This document shows, in pieces, positions 25,984 to 36,900 of a stretch of 40,077 nucleotides of DNA. The stretch's first letter is position 1, and each line of letters opens with the position of its first letter. The stretch is from positions 1 through 40,077 of the forward strand of contig JAILEL010000122.1 in assembly GCA_024687845.1 (NCBI GenBank), written 5' to 3'. A model generated the notes under the pieces. That model saw only the letters and a program-made list of their open reading frames with translations. It did not search any database and was not told the origin of the DNA. This stretch comes from Eubacterium sp. GTDB taxonomy: Bacteria; Bacillota_A; Clostridia; Lachnospirales; Lachnospiraceae. A program made the position numbers and the translations under genes.

Positions 25984-27483
25984 ATGAAAAGATTATCTCT
26001 GGAATTACTGGCTGACATTGTTACAACTAAAAGAAAAGCAAAAAATCTTACACAGAAGCAATTATCTGAAGAGACAGGCATTCACCGCTCTGTTCTCAGC
26101 AAACTCGAAACAAAAAACTATACACCTTCAATAACCCAGCTGCAGTCTCTTGCTGAAGTTCTGGATTTTGAACCAACTGATCTGTTCGTAGAAGAAAAGG
26201 CTGAAAAGAAAAGTGTTTCAAAGTCTTATAATATCGCAGTTGCAGGTACAGGTTATGTAGGACTTTCTCTTGCAGTACTTCTGTCACAGCATAACAAGGT
26301 TACTGCTGTAGATATTATTGAAGACAAGGTAGAAAAGCTTAACAATTACATATCTCCTATTCAGGACGAGTACATTGAAAAATATCTTGAAGAGGCTAAG
26401 GAAGGCAGCAGAAAGCTGAACCTCAAAGCAACCCTGGATGGTAAATCAGCTTATAAGAATGCTGATTTCATTATCATCGCTGCACCAACAAACTACGATC
26501 CTCAGAAGAATTTCTTCGATTGTTCAGCTGTAGAAAGTGTTATCGAACTTGTTCTTGATACTACCAAGAAGAGAAAGGAAAAGCCTACTATTATAATCAA
26601 ATCTACGATTCCGGTAGGATACACTGAGCAGGTAAGAAAGAAATACAAAGCTGACAATATCATTTTCAGCCCTGAATTTCTTCGTGAATCAAAGGCTCTT
26701 TATGACAATCTCTATCCTTCAAGAATAATTGTTGGATGTGATGAGAATACAAAAGCCAAAGCAGAAGTTTTCGCTTCACTGCTTCAGCAGGGAGCTATTA
26801 AGGAAGATATTGATACCCTCTTCGTAGGATATACAGAAGCAGAAGCAACCAAGCTTTTCGTAAATACATATCTTGCACTGAGAGTTTCGTATTTCAACGA
26901 GCTGGATACATATGCAGAAGTAAAGAATCTAGATACTTCTTCTATAATAAAGGGAGTATGTCTGGATCCAAGAGTTGGAAACTTCTACAATAACCCATCC
27001 TTCGGATATGGCGGCTATTGTCTGCCAAAGGATACCAAGCAGCTTCTTGCAAACTACGATCAGGTACCTCAGAATATGATGTCTGCAATCGTTGCAAGTA
27101 ACAGTACAAGAAAAGATTTTATAGCTGACCGCGTTCTCCAGATGGCCGGATACTACAGCTACAGTGATGATAACCGTTATCATCAGGATAAAGAAAAAAA
27201 TGTTGTCGTTGGTGTATATAGACTTACAATGAAGTCTAATTCTGATAATTTCCGTCAGTCTTCAATCCAGGGAGTTATGAAGAGAATCAAGGCCAAGGGC
27301 GCAACAGTTGTTATCTATGAGCCAACCCTTGAAAATGGAACAACCTTCTTCGGAAGCAAGGTTGTAAATGATATAAAGAAGTTCAAGAAAATGTGTGGAT
27401 GCATCATAGCAAACCGCTACGATTCAATCCTTGATGATGTAGAGAATAAAGTTTATACGAGAGACTTGTTCCGAAGAGACTAA
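25984..27483 (+). CDS. ugd: UDP-glucose 6-dehydrogenase with N-terminal XRE helix-turn-helix
   Basis: A 499-residue fusion in one uninterrupted frame. Residues 7-64 are a canonical Cro/CI-type helix-turn-helix ([27 protein letters not shown], written here in part). A Lys/Glu linker (70-81) leads to a UDP-glucose/GDP-mannose dehydrogenase. Its features are GTGYVG in the NAD site (88-93), [19 protein letters not shown] with the catalytic Lys near 290, and GGYCLPKD with the catalytic Cys at 346. The enzyme part alone is about 425 residues, close to small Gram-positive Ugd proteins. It should make UDP-glucuronate, which the epimerase at 29751 can convert to UDP-galacturonate. UDP-glucose rather than another sugar is inferred from that neighbour. 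The fused DNA-binding domain suggests an enzyme that senses its own pathway. GGGAGG precedes the ATG by seven bases. Confidence 0.92.
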   Translation: MKRLSLELLADIVTTKRKAKNLTQKQLSEETGIHRSVLSKLETKNYTPSITQLQSLAEVLDFEPTDLFVEEKAEKKSVSKSYNIAVAGTGYVGLSLAVLLSQHNKVTAVDIIEDKVEKLNNYISPIQDEYIEKYLEEAKEGSRKLNLKATLDGKSAYKNADFIIIAAPTNYDPQKNFFDCSAVESVIELVLDTTKKRKEKPTIIIKSTIPVGYTEQVRKKYKADNIIFSPEFLRESKALYDNLYPSRIIVGCDENTKAKAEVFASLLQQGAIKEDIDTLFVGYTEAEATKLFVNTYLALRVSYFNELDTYAEVKNLDTSSIIKGVCLDPRVGNFYNNPSFGYGGYCLPKDTKQLLANYDQVPQNMMSAIVASNSTRKDFIADRVLQMAGYYSYSDDNRYHQDKEKNVVVGVYRLTMKSNSDNFRQSSIQGVMKRIKAKGATVVIYEPTLENGTTFFGSKVVNDIKKFKKMCGCIIANRYDSILDDVENKVYTRDLFRRD

Positions 27484-27499
27484 AAAATCAAAATAAGAC

Positions 27500-27538
27500 G
27501 AGGGTGTCAAAAGTAGCTTTTGACACCCTCATTTTTTT
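27500..27538 (+). terminator. Intrinsic terminator after ugd
   Basis: A perfect 14-bp stem, GAGGGTGTCAAAAG (27500-27513) with CTTTTGACACCCTC (27517-27530), a TAG loop and ATTTTTTT. It lies between convergent genes; on the minus strand the following T-run is interrupted, so termination there would be weaker. Confidence 0.92.
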
Positions 27539-27544
27539 AACTTA

Positions 27545-28870
27545 TTAATCCCAATCCCAGTCGAGACGTTCTATGTCTCTTTCTGTCAGTTCGTCTCCGA
27601 CTTGCACTTCTATAATGTGAAGTTCGGTTTCAGCTTTAATTGCATGTTTTGTTCCTGGTCTTATGTAGGCTGTATCTCCCCGGCAAACTCTTTTGGTTTC
27701 TCCATCTATGATGAGGGCGCCTTTACCATCGACTATCGTCCATATCTCTGAGCGATGGGTATGTTTCTGATAGGAAATATGCTGGCCTGGTTTTATTATC
27801 AGATGCTTGGTCAGATAGTTCTTACCATCTTCATCTATTCTATAATCCAGTACCTTGTACTCTCCCCAGATTCTTTCTTCGAACATCGGCCGCTGATCTG
27901 CAACAAATTCTTTTAATTTGTCGCTGCTCGATTTGTCGGATACTAATATACCGTCCGGAGTTGCTGCTATTGCAAGGTCTTTCACTCCCAATGCAACTAA
28001 TGGTATCTGTAATTCATTGATTACATGTGTGTTTTCACAGGAGGCTGCTACTGCGTTTCCAACTACTTCCTCACTCATCGCCTCTGTCAGGGTGTTCCAG
28101 GTACCAAGGTCCTTCCATGCTCCTGCAAATCTCATCACTTGAATATTTTTTTCCTTTTCAACTACTGCATAGTCGAAGGATATCTTGGAGAGTTTATCAT
28201 AGTCAGCAAAAAGCTCCTTGTAGGAATTGGTTCCGAATATATTTTTTGCTATTTCCAGAACATATTTAAGCTTATAGGCGAAAACTCCTGCATTCCACAA
28301 GGTCCCCTGGCTTATGTATTCTTTTGCAGTTTTCACATCAGGTTTTTCCTTAAATGATGAAACATAGCTCAGGTTTTCTGCTGATTCTGGCATAATATAT
28401 CCATACTTTTCGCTTGGATATGTGGGCTCAATTCCCATCAGAACAAGATTTGCTTCTCCTTTATCTGCCTGTCCATGAAGTGAACTCAGCATCTTAAAAT
28501 ATGGCAATTCAACATAAGGATCTACTGGGCATACTACAACTGACTCTTCTTCTGATATACCTTTTACTTCATGAAGATATGCAGTTGCAAGAGCAATAGC
28601 TGGAAATGTATCTCGCCTGCATGGCTCTATTGATATTCCAACCTCATCCCCTAGTTGAGCTCTGACTGAAGTCATCTGACTTTCGGAGGTAGCAATAGTA
28701 ATGGTAGAATGTTCATCGACTTCATTTATCATCCTGCACATTCTCTGAACCATCGACTCATATGTTCCATCTTCTTTTTTAAATATCTTCAAAAACTGTT
28801 TTGACCTGACCTCATTTGAGAGAGGCCAGAGTCTTTTACCGGATCCACCGGATAATAAAATAATATTCAT
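27545..28870 (-). CDS. manC: Mannose-1-phosphate guanylyltransferase with cupin (PMI-like) domain
   Basis: A 441-residue type II enzyme. The N-terminal nucleotidyltransferase starts MNIILLSGGSGKRLWPLS, containing the GTP-binding pyrophosphorylase signature. NAGVFAYK and FKEKPD mark the sugar site. The C-terminal cupin (about 320-435) carries QKHTHRSEIW and RPGTKHAI, the metal-binding pattern of mannose-6-phosphate isomerase-like domains. The product would be GDP-mannose for surface glycans; some members also isomerise fructose-6-phosphate, which cannot be told here. An in-frame GTG at 28879 lies inside the AGGTGG ribosome site, so the ATG at 28870 is the start. It follows the nucleotidase gene by 26 bases. 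Confidence 0.92.
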   Translation of the reverse strand: MNIILLSGGSGKRLWPLSNEVRSKQFLKIFKKEDGTYESMVQRMCRMINEVDEHSTITIATSESQMTSVRAQLGDEVGISIEPCRRDTFPAIALATAYLHEVKGISEEESVVVCPVDPYVELPYFKMLSSLHGQADKGEANLVLMGIEPTYPSEKYGYIMPESAENLSYVSSFKEKPDVKTAKEYISQGTLWNAGVFAYKLKYVLEIAKNIFGTNSYKELFADYDKLSKISFDYAVVEKEKNIQVMRFAGAWKDLGTWNTLTEAMSEEVVGNAVAASCENTHVINELQIPLVALGVKDLAIAATPDGILVSDKSSSDKLKEFVADQRPMFEERIWGEYKVLDYRIDEDGKNYLTKHLIIKPGQHISYQKHTHRSEIWTIVDGKGALIIDGETKRVCRGDTAYIRPGTKHAIKAETELHIIEVQVGDELTERDIERLDWDWD

Positions 28871-28896
28871 ATTTACCACCTTTTATCACTTAATAG

Positions 28897-29502
28897 TCAT
28901 CGATTTTTTGTAGCCTGCTCACGAATCTGATTCCAGTCAAAGCATCGTGAATATGTATCTTTAGGAAAATCACAGCTATGATTCCACGGCCTGTCATATA
29001 CCATAACCTTCAAATCAGGCAAATGATCAAAGAATTTGAATGCAACAGGTGAATCTTCAACAGCGTAATCAAACTTCAGCTTATAATAATCTTCCAGCTC
29101 CATATTGAAGTCACTGTTTTTTATAAATGCATCCCTGCCATACTTATTAAGACAAAACATGTTGACACGAGCGAGGCCATGTTCGTCCAGCCACTGGCGG
29201 GAAGCCTCATACGCACTAAAAGGACGGCCGGTTATAATCGAAACATCATACCCAAGATCAATCCATTCATTTAATACCTCCGATGCCCCCGGCGTCTCCT
29301 CGAAGGAAAGAAGTACCTCTGAATGATGCCCTTCAATCATCAGCTGTTCGTACTCCTTATCTGTGAGTTTAAATGACTCCTGAAGATTAAAGAAATGCAT
29401 TTCCTCATAGGGTACAGTCTTACCAAAAAGCTTCTCAGCTAAAGCTGTAAATGCCCTGGCAGTTTCGCATAAACAATCATCATAATCTACATATATCTTC
29501 AC
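28897..29502 (-). CDS. HAD-family 5'-nucleotidase-like phosphatase (NT5C type)
   Basis: A 201-residue cytoplasmic protein of the haloacid dehalogenase superfamily, closest in pattern to 5'(3')-deoxyribonucleotidases. HAD motif I is VDYDDCL (nucleophile and acid/base Asp within D6-D9), motif II is the Thr of IITGRP and the late acidic motif is AVEDSP. It should be a Mg-dependent phosphatase of a nucleotide or another small phosphate ester; the substrate is unclear. The start is GTG at 29502 with AAGGGG six bases before it. It precedes manC by 26 bases, so a role beside sugar-nucleotide synthesis, such as handling released nucleotides or a sugar phosphate, is possible but only inferred. Confidence 0.82.
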   Translation of the reverse strand: MKIYVDYDDCLCETARAFTALAEKLFGKTVPYEEMHFFNLQESFKLTDKEYEQLMIEGHHSEVLLSFEETPGASEVLNEWIDLGYDVSIITGRPFSAYEASRQWLDEHGLARVNMFCLNKYGRDAFIKNSDFNMELEDYYKLKFDYAVEDSPVAFKFFDHLPDLKVMVYDRPWNHSCDFPKDTYSRCFDWNQIREQATKNR

Positions 29503-29564
29503 TTCTTACCCCTTTTTCACTTGAAATACTTTAATTTATTAATTTCTGAAAACTCATAGTGAAC

Positions 29565-29593
29565 ATTTTACTACATAGAAGCAGTATCAGCAA
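29565..29593 (-). promoter_or_regulatory. Promoter of the nucleotidase-manC operon
   Basis: TTGCTG (29588-29593), 17 bases, then TAAAAT (29565-29570) on the minus strand. The 27-bp tandem repeats begin 9 bp upstream of its -35 box. Confidence 0.65.
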
Positions 29594-29601
29594 ATGAAAA
29601 G

Positions 29602-29655
29602 TGACGGTAACTCAAAAAAGCGTGAATATGACGATAACTCAAAAAAGCGTGAATA
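29602..29655. repeat. Two tandem 27-bp direct repeats between divergent promoters
   Basis: TGACGGTAACTCAAAAAAGC then GTGAATA (29602-29628) is repeated head-to-tail at 29629-29655 with a single change (G to A at the sixth base). The pair sits immediately upstream of the minus-strand manC promoter and just before a weak plus-strand promoter candidate for the epimerase (TATATT at 29680-29685, no good -35). This layout fits a shared regulator-binding site. Confidence 0.75.
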
Positions 29656-29750
29656 GTAGCATTTTTATACAAAGTATGTTATATTTATATGTCAGGTTTT
29701 AAAAAAAGTTATTAATCTTTACTCTACACTTATCCAGGAGGGCAAATCAA

Positions 29751-30848
29751 ATGACGCAAAATAAAGTAAAAGTTGAAATTAATAACAAAACTGTTCTTGT
29801 GACCGGAGGTGCCGGATTCATTGGTGCCAGTCTCATACTCAGACTTCTTAAAGAGATGACCGGTGGCACTATCGTTAATATTGACAACATTAATGACTAC
29901 TATGATCCAAAGCTTAAGAATTACAGACTCAGTCTGATTGAAGAAGCTGCCAAAACAAGTTCTGTTAATTATGTTTTTATAAAGGGTGGAATAGCTGACA
30001 ATAACCTGTTAAGAAACACCTTTGTCAATTACAAACCTTCTATTGTAGTTAATCTTGCTGCCCAAGCAGGTGTTACTTATTCTACAAATCATCCAGACGC
30101 ATATCTTGAAAGCAATATCATCGGATTCTATGGAATTCTTCAATCCTGCAGATACAGCTATGGAAATGGTCATAACGGAGTTGAACATCTCGTCTATGCA
30201 TCATCTTCATCAGTGTATGGAGACAACAAGAATCTTCCATTCAGCGTAGAAGATAAAGCAGATACACCAGTATCTTTATATGGAGCAACTAAAAGAGCTG
30301 ACGAGTTACTCGCTTACAGCTATAGCAAGCTGTATAATGTACCAACTACAGGTCTTAGACTCTTCTCAGTATATGGTCCAGCAGGAAGGCCGGATATGTT
30401 ATACTACTCTGCTACTGATAATCTGGCAAAGAATAAGAATATAGAATTATTCAACTACGGAAACTGCAAGAGAGATATGACATATATAGATGACATTGTT
30501 GATGGAATATTTAGAGTTATGCAGGAAGCACCTGAAAGAACAACAGGTGCTGATGGTCTCCCAGTTGCTCCATATGCCCTTTACAATATGGGAAGTGGCA
30601 CATCCATCGATCAGCATGATTTTATCAATGCACTTCAGGAAGAGCTTACAAATGCAGATATTCTCCCTCAGGATTTTGATTTTGAAGCTCATAAGACATT
30701 TATAGGAATGCAGCTTGGAGATGTACCAGTTACATGTGCGGATATAGATGCAATAAAGGAAGACTATGGTTTCGAACCAAAAGTGAATCTCAAGGAAGGT
30801 CTGAAGCGATTCGTTCAGTGGTATAAAGAATACACCTCTACAACCTAG
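29751..30848 (+). CDS. UDP-glucuronate 4-epimerase
   Basis: A 365-residue extended short-chain dehydrogenase. The NAD-binding GGAGFIG is at 19-25, the active-site Ser in ASSSSVYG (about 151-156) and the Tyr-Lys pair in SLYGATKR (Y177, K181). The NINDYYDPKLK segment (47-56) and VYGPAGRPDM are typical of UDP-glucuronate 4-epimerases (CapI/GalE-like), rather than of UDP-glucose epimerases. It should interconvert UDP-glucuronate and UDP-galacturonate, acting directly after the Ugd encoded 2.3 kb away. AGGAGGG lies about seven bases before the ATG. It is monocistronic, with a weak promoter candidate behind 27-bp repeats and a terminator at its end. Confidence 0.92.
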   Translation: MTQNKVKVEINNKTVLVTGGAGFIGASLILRLLKEMTGGTIVNIDNINDYYDPKLKNYRLSLIEEAAKTSSVNYVFIKGGIADNNLLRNTFVNYKPSIVVNLAAQAGVTYSTNHPDAYLESNIIGFYGILQSCRYSYGNGHNGVEHLVYASSSSVYGDNKNLPFSVEDKADTPVSLYGATKRADELLAYSYSKLYNVPTTGLRLFSVYGPAGRPDMLYYSATDNLAKNKNIELFNYGNCKRDMTYIDDIVDGIFRVMQEAPERTTGADGLPVAPYALYNMGSGTSIDQHDFINALQEELTNADILPQDFDFEAHKTFIGMQLGDVPVTCADIDAIKEDYGFEPKVNLKEGLKRFVQWYKEYTSTT

Positions 30849-30859
30849 ATTAAAAAAAC

Positions 30860-30912
30860 AAGGCTGTCACACTTGGTGAATAATTCACTTAGCGTGACAG
30901 CCTTTATTTTAT
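30860..30912. terminator. Bidirectional intrinsic terminator
   Basis: A long stem pairs AAGGCTGTCAC (30860-30870) with GTGACAGCCTT (30893-30903) and extends inward with a few mismatches to GTGAA/TTCAC. T-runs follow on both strands (TTTATTTTATTT on plus, TTGTTTTTTT on minus). It separates the epimerase gene from the convergent pilus operon, whose last gene it overlaps by a few bases. Confidence 0.85.
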
Positions 30913-33900
30913 TTAATACTATCTTCCAGCTTCTTCCGTCTCCTATTATGAATAACCATACATAATAGTATTCCTGCCAGAGCAGCCAATAATCCCATTA
31001 CAGGCATATATACTCCTGTCGGGACGATACCTTCAAGATTATTTGTATATGCTATATTCCTATCTTCTAAAACAGTAAAAATACCTGTTTTTCTACCAAT
31101 CTTTTCAGAACCATCATCAATCTTATAAGATTTTTTATACACCGAAGAAGCTTCTTCCACTTCAAATCGTACTCCGACGGGAACCTTGAAAGTGGCATTC
31201 TCACCATGCTTCAATTTAAATTCAAACGCTTCCTCTGACTTTACTTTATTGGTCTGAAGAACATTATTTTTAAGCCACTCATATTCCCTACCTTCTTTAC
31301 CATATATCTTAACTGTAAAAGAAAAATCTTTATTCTTATTTCCAAGTCTTCCCGTTACAGTCTTAGAAATATTTATAAGCTTCTTTTCAGTTCCACCCAC
31401 AGTATTAGGAACACTAAGTGTATAAATATAACTGTCTTCTGTTTCTGTAAGTGTACCAACAGCAGGAATATATGGATCTTCTACAAGAGTTGGAACCCCC
31501 AAAGCAGAAACATTAAATACTATATCATCCTCAAGAACACTGTAACCATCAGGAGCTTGCTTTTCTTCCAGGAAATATGTAGACCCATTCACACCCGGAT
31601 TAATGGTTCTGCCACTATTTCCACCACAGACATATACTTCTCCATTAGTATCTGTAACCATATCTTCGAAGTCTGTCATAGGGGACTTATTCTTTACAAG
31701 ACCACTTATTGCCGTATTCGACTGCTTATAAAGTGCGAAATGTGCATCTGACAGATTCTGTGTATTATCCGCAGCATCATGTTTAGCAATCTTAAAGTTA
31801 AATGGTTTGTTATAGACATCAACATATCCTATGATACCACTACTTTTGGGAGATGTTTTCACCCAGTCATTATCTTTAGCATCTGCACTTCCCCACTCAG
31901 TAGTACCATCATCATATAACAGGGATATAGTATCATCATCATTTACTTTAAAGCAAACTTTTTTCTGCAGTCCTACATATCCCCTTGGTGCCACTGTCTG
32001 CGTAAGCGTATATACTTTTCCACGCTCAAAGCTATAGAGCATAGTAACAAGCCCCTCTAAATCAGAGGTATAATTTCCAAGAACATTGTCACTATCATCA
32101 GTAAGGACAAAGTTGCCTCCACTTAGCGGCACCTGACTATTCCACTTGAAAAGCCTTATAGCCAGTCCTCCATCTCTCGTATTCCTTACCGTATCGGTTC
32201 TGGTAGAGCCGTCAAATGTACCTTTTTCATAAGTTACATCATAATCATAGGATGCTTCCTCAGTTTCTCCCTCCGGAGTTGCTTCTTCCGTACGCTTTAC
32301 TTTGACATTAATCTTATTATTATCACCTTCAAGCTTTGTAATATCTGTGTAACCTGTAACAGTACCGTCGTCAGCAATGGTTATATTGTCGCCTTCAAGC
32401 TTAACCTCTCTAACTACGTAATCATCAAGGCTGGTTCTTTCATCCTTAAGAGTTGGCCAGAAATAATATGCAGAAAGATTAGGTGACTTGATTTCTCTTA
32501 CCGAACCTTCAAGAAGAGTACCATCTACATATACAGCAACATAAATAGGGTCATGATAGGTAGTAAGATCAAGATCACTCCATTTCTTATTAACACTTAG
32601 ACCGTAACCTTTCTTATTTATAACATTTAGCTGAGGATTCTGATCACTTATAACCTTGCCTACATTTACTTTATTATTTACCTCAACATAGGATGCGACA
32701 GGTACTTTTGTGCCGTCTACATTTATTTTTTCACCCTGAATGTGTTCATATTTATCAATTCCATATCCCGCTTTGGTATCCTCTGTAACTTTGAAAAATG
32801 TACCTGCAGGAAGTCCCGGAACACAAACAGTATAACCTGCAGGTATTCCTGATATAGCACCATATATTGAAGTTTTAAAGATTACATTTACCTCGCTTAA
32901 TCCTTCAATTTCACCTTTTTTAATCTGTTCTATAAACTCCTTTGTATAACGATGCCCCGTATCAACAAATTTCTTTGTATCCGGATCATATCGGCAAATA
33001 TTTTTTTCAGAATTCAGAACATAGTAGCTCTGGATATAAGCAGGCGGAATATCATTTTCATTAACCAGATTAGAAGAAAGATAGAGACGAAAATCAAATG
33101 TAGCCGGATCATCTGTTACTACATTACCTTCTTCATCGATTAATTTCTTTGTAAAATACAAATCTCTTATTACGCTATCATCTACTTCATTTTCAAATGA
33201 TATAGTAGGTTTTTCTTTTACTCTTGAAGAATCAGATGAATAATTCTTTAGATTTCCTACTATTTGAACTCTACTATCTCCCTCTTCAAACTTTTCTCCA
33301 TTCACAGTTACCTTATAGACTTCAGGATCAACTGCACATTCCACTATCCTGTATGTCATAGCATCATCAGGAAAGGCTATTTCAAATTTCTTTTTCGGAT
33401 TTATGAAGAATACATTTGAAAATGATTCATCAGCACTTGCCCCCGGCGGGCGGTAATTTGCTATAAATTTTACCGGTTGATTAGAATTCTGATAAGTAAC
33501 AGCTATTTTTTCTGAAGTATTGACAAGTGGCCATTCAGCACCGGGTTGATTATCAGCACCCTCCGGAAGTGTATAAAATATCTGGAATGGATACTCAACA
33601 AAGTCCTTGTCAATAGAATCCGCACCGGTTCCTGTTATTTCTTTTGAAACTACAACACGCCCCGGAGTAACAGCAGCAAGATTAAAACGCATATAAAGGT
33701 TAGATGCATTTCCTCCTCTTTCCATGTAAAATACCTTCATAGTATGACTGGAATAATCCTTAAAGATATTTTCATTTTCCGAGAAGCCTTTGTCTGCAAG
33801 ATATTTATCTATTTCTTCCTGAGTAGGCTCACTACCTTCATGCTCCGTTTTATAACGTGTTGTATAATTACTGATAATTAAATCTTTTAGATTCGTTGTT

Positions 33901-36900
33901 TCTATTCTTCTGGCTTTATTTGCTCCTCTTGTATATTCAACCACTCCGGTTCTAAAATTAACACGGCCGCTAACACCTTCATGTGTTCCACCCAGGTCAA
34001 TAACAAGTTCACCATCAACATAAAGCCAGAAATCATCATCTCCGGCAAATTCAAATACCATGTCATGCCCCCAGGCATCAAGTCCTGAAGGAGTTTGAAC
34101 AAATGAAGCCTCCATCTCCATTCCAAAGTAATAATCTGCCTGTGTCTTATCTGAATGGATAAGATGAAGCTGCTCATATTTTCTGGGTTCATCGTTGTCT
34201 AATGTCTTCTCAGACTTATTAGTAATATTATATGGATTTTTATTTGAATATAATCCTGCCTTAATCGTGTCGTAAGGGAAAAACTGTCCATGATTAAGGG
34301 CTACACCAGCACCTCTATCATGAGTACCAAGCTCCCTGTATACTATAAAATACGTTTCATCACCTTTATCATTATTGTTGAATTCAACTGTACCATCTTC
34401 ATTTGTCTTTTTTAATGTGGCAAAATTCTGACTACTGTCATATTCAAAGTAACCACTTGAATTATATACTTTTTCAAGGAAAAGATGATTTACATTTCTT
34501 ACATCATTTACATCATCATTTGTTGAATTTGGAAATGCAAGCGCCAGGCTTTTATCATTAACAACCACATTAGGATAGCCATTAGTTTTTAAATCAGTAC
34601 TTAGTAATCCGGTTTTTAAATCACCAACACTGGAATCGCCGCCAAAAACCGAATCTGTAATCTTGGCATCATTTGCACCACCATAATTCTTGTTCTTCTC
34701 AACATAATTAACCATTCTCATCTTGATACCATAATCATTATTATCTAATGTTGGCACAGTATGAAGACTGTCGCTTTGATTTATATCTTCAAGTGTAGCA
34801 AAGTAAAATGGTAATGCAGCTGACTCAGCACAAGGTTCAAGAGCAGTTTTATCCGCATTTGGTTTAAGTCCTATATAAGCATATCTGGACTTATCCCACG
34901 CCAAAACCTCACTATAAAAATCTCCGTCACGTCTACCCGGAATATTTATACCTATCTTATCTTCAGACAGAACCTGATTGCCGGTAATCTGAGGAGCTAT
35001 GTATTTTTCAGAATAAGGATTTCGCAGTTCATAATAATAATTCGGCTGTTTTGTTACGGGATCCCGATACTCTGTAAATTCCCATTCAAGAGACCCGGTT
35101 CCGTCACCAAGCCACATTATCTTACCACCCTGAGCATAACATGGATAAAGTGTACCGTCATGATCCACAGCATACATGTCATAACGAAGTTTTTCTTCAT
35201 TCCATATACGCTGATAAACTATTACCTTCTGACCATCTTTTATATCAGACACACTTACTCTGTCAGCCGTAAACGTAATAAGGTCTTTATCTTTCTGCAC
35301 TCCTTTATCCAGGAGCCAGACCCAGGTATTTCTATCTGCGTTGTCTGTCGTAATACCAAAGCTTCCATCATCATTATATTTAAGATATATTCCGTTCTCG
35401 TTCATTATCTGAACACTGTAATCACTATTCAGATGAACGTCAAATCTATCGGAATCAGATGAATCTGTCGTAAAACTAATACCCTCATTACTTAATTTGA
35501 GGAATTTATTACCTGTGGAAATAGTATATTTTCCTGTAACTTCATCCAGCGTAAATCTCCAGCGGTCAACCTCATTATTTTGATCTACATAATAGGTCTT
35601 TTTCTTACCTTCAGGCATTATTACCATCTCCATAAGAGAGTGGCTGTCACCTTCAGCCATGAATGCACTGCCGTAGACATCTCCGGCATTGTGGTGGAAT
35701 ATACCGTAATCCTGACCATCAAGCTCGTCAGGATTATATTCATGCTCTCCATATGTCCAAAATTGGAAAGTGGCATTATTTTCATGATCCCAACACCCTA
35801 TAATGCAATTATTAACACCATAGCCAACACCAGACCATTCATTCCAATAGTTTTTAGAACTTCGTTCCGTATTATAAATATGAAAAACATTATAATCATC
35901 ATTTCTTCGGAATATTCCAAAAACCGTTGCATCTTTACTATCTTCAACAAGCATCAAACCTGATGAATTAACATCTGCTCCAATATGATGATTAATATAT
36001 TTTTTATTATTTCCAATCCCTGTAGATATCTTACATTTTAATACTTCAAATTGTGTATTATTATTAGGAATGGGAGTTAAGGTTTCTTTACCTATAACTT
36101 CTATATAGTACTTAGCCGCTGGTGCATCCGGATCAGTTATTGGATTATTTCCAGAATTATATAGAGCATCTTCTGTTATTTTGTATGTATTTTTGGTTTT
36201 AGCTATACCTGGAGTCTTATTTTTATCTGTTTTTGTACCAAATCCTCCTAAAAAATGATTACCACTTGTTCCATTTCCGGCAGCATTATTTCCATCTCTT
36301 GCCGAACCTATATACATTCCCTCATTAGCATATTTTATTATATCATTAATAGTCTTTAACTTTCTCCAGCCTTTATCACTATCAGCAGTTATATCAGTTA
36401 GTTGTACTATCTGATATATCGAGAATTGGGATGCATTAAAAATGATTAATCCTTCTTCTATTTCTACATCTTCGACCAGCTCTCTGGAGCCATCATCCTT
36501 GATATGCCAGAGCTGCATTTTCGAGGATTCATTTATACGTGGGTCAGAGATTTCAACCTTTACAGGGCTTTCTTCCCCCGGCTGAAAATGGCTATCACCG
36601 TCATATAGAGAAATATCATATACTGCAACAGCCTCTTTATTTTCATCAACTACTATTTCTGATGCACTAACAAGAGCATCTGATGAAACCTCATTAACAG
36701 CTTCTCCGGGTGTTGATGTTGTAGCATCACTTTCAGTACTGGTATGACTCTTTATTTCAATATTATCCACTTCTTTTTCAGGATTTTCAGATTCAGCCAG
36801 ATTTATTATGTCATCTGTCACATCAACTGCTGCTGCGGTTACATTTTCAGGTAAAAGTCCCTTTATCTGAATCACAACATCAGAGTTATTTTCATCAGGA

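Noticed and set aside
29602..29655. Possible CRISPR remnant
   Set aside because: The two 27-bp copies are directly adjacent with no spacer, there are only two and no cas gene is present.
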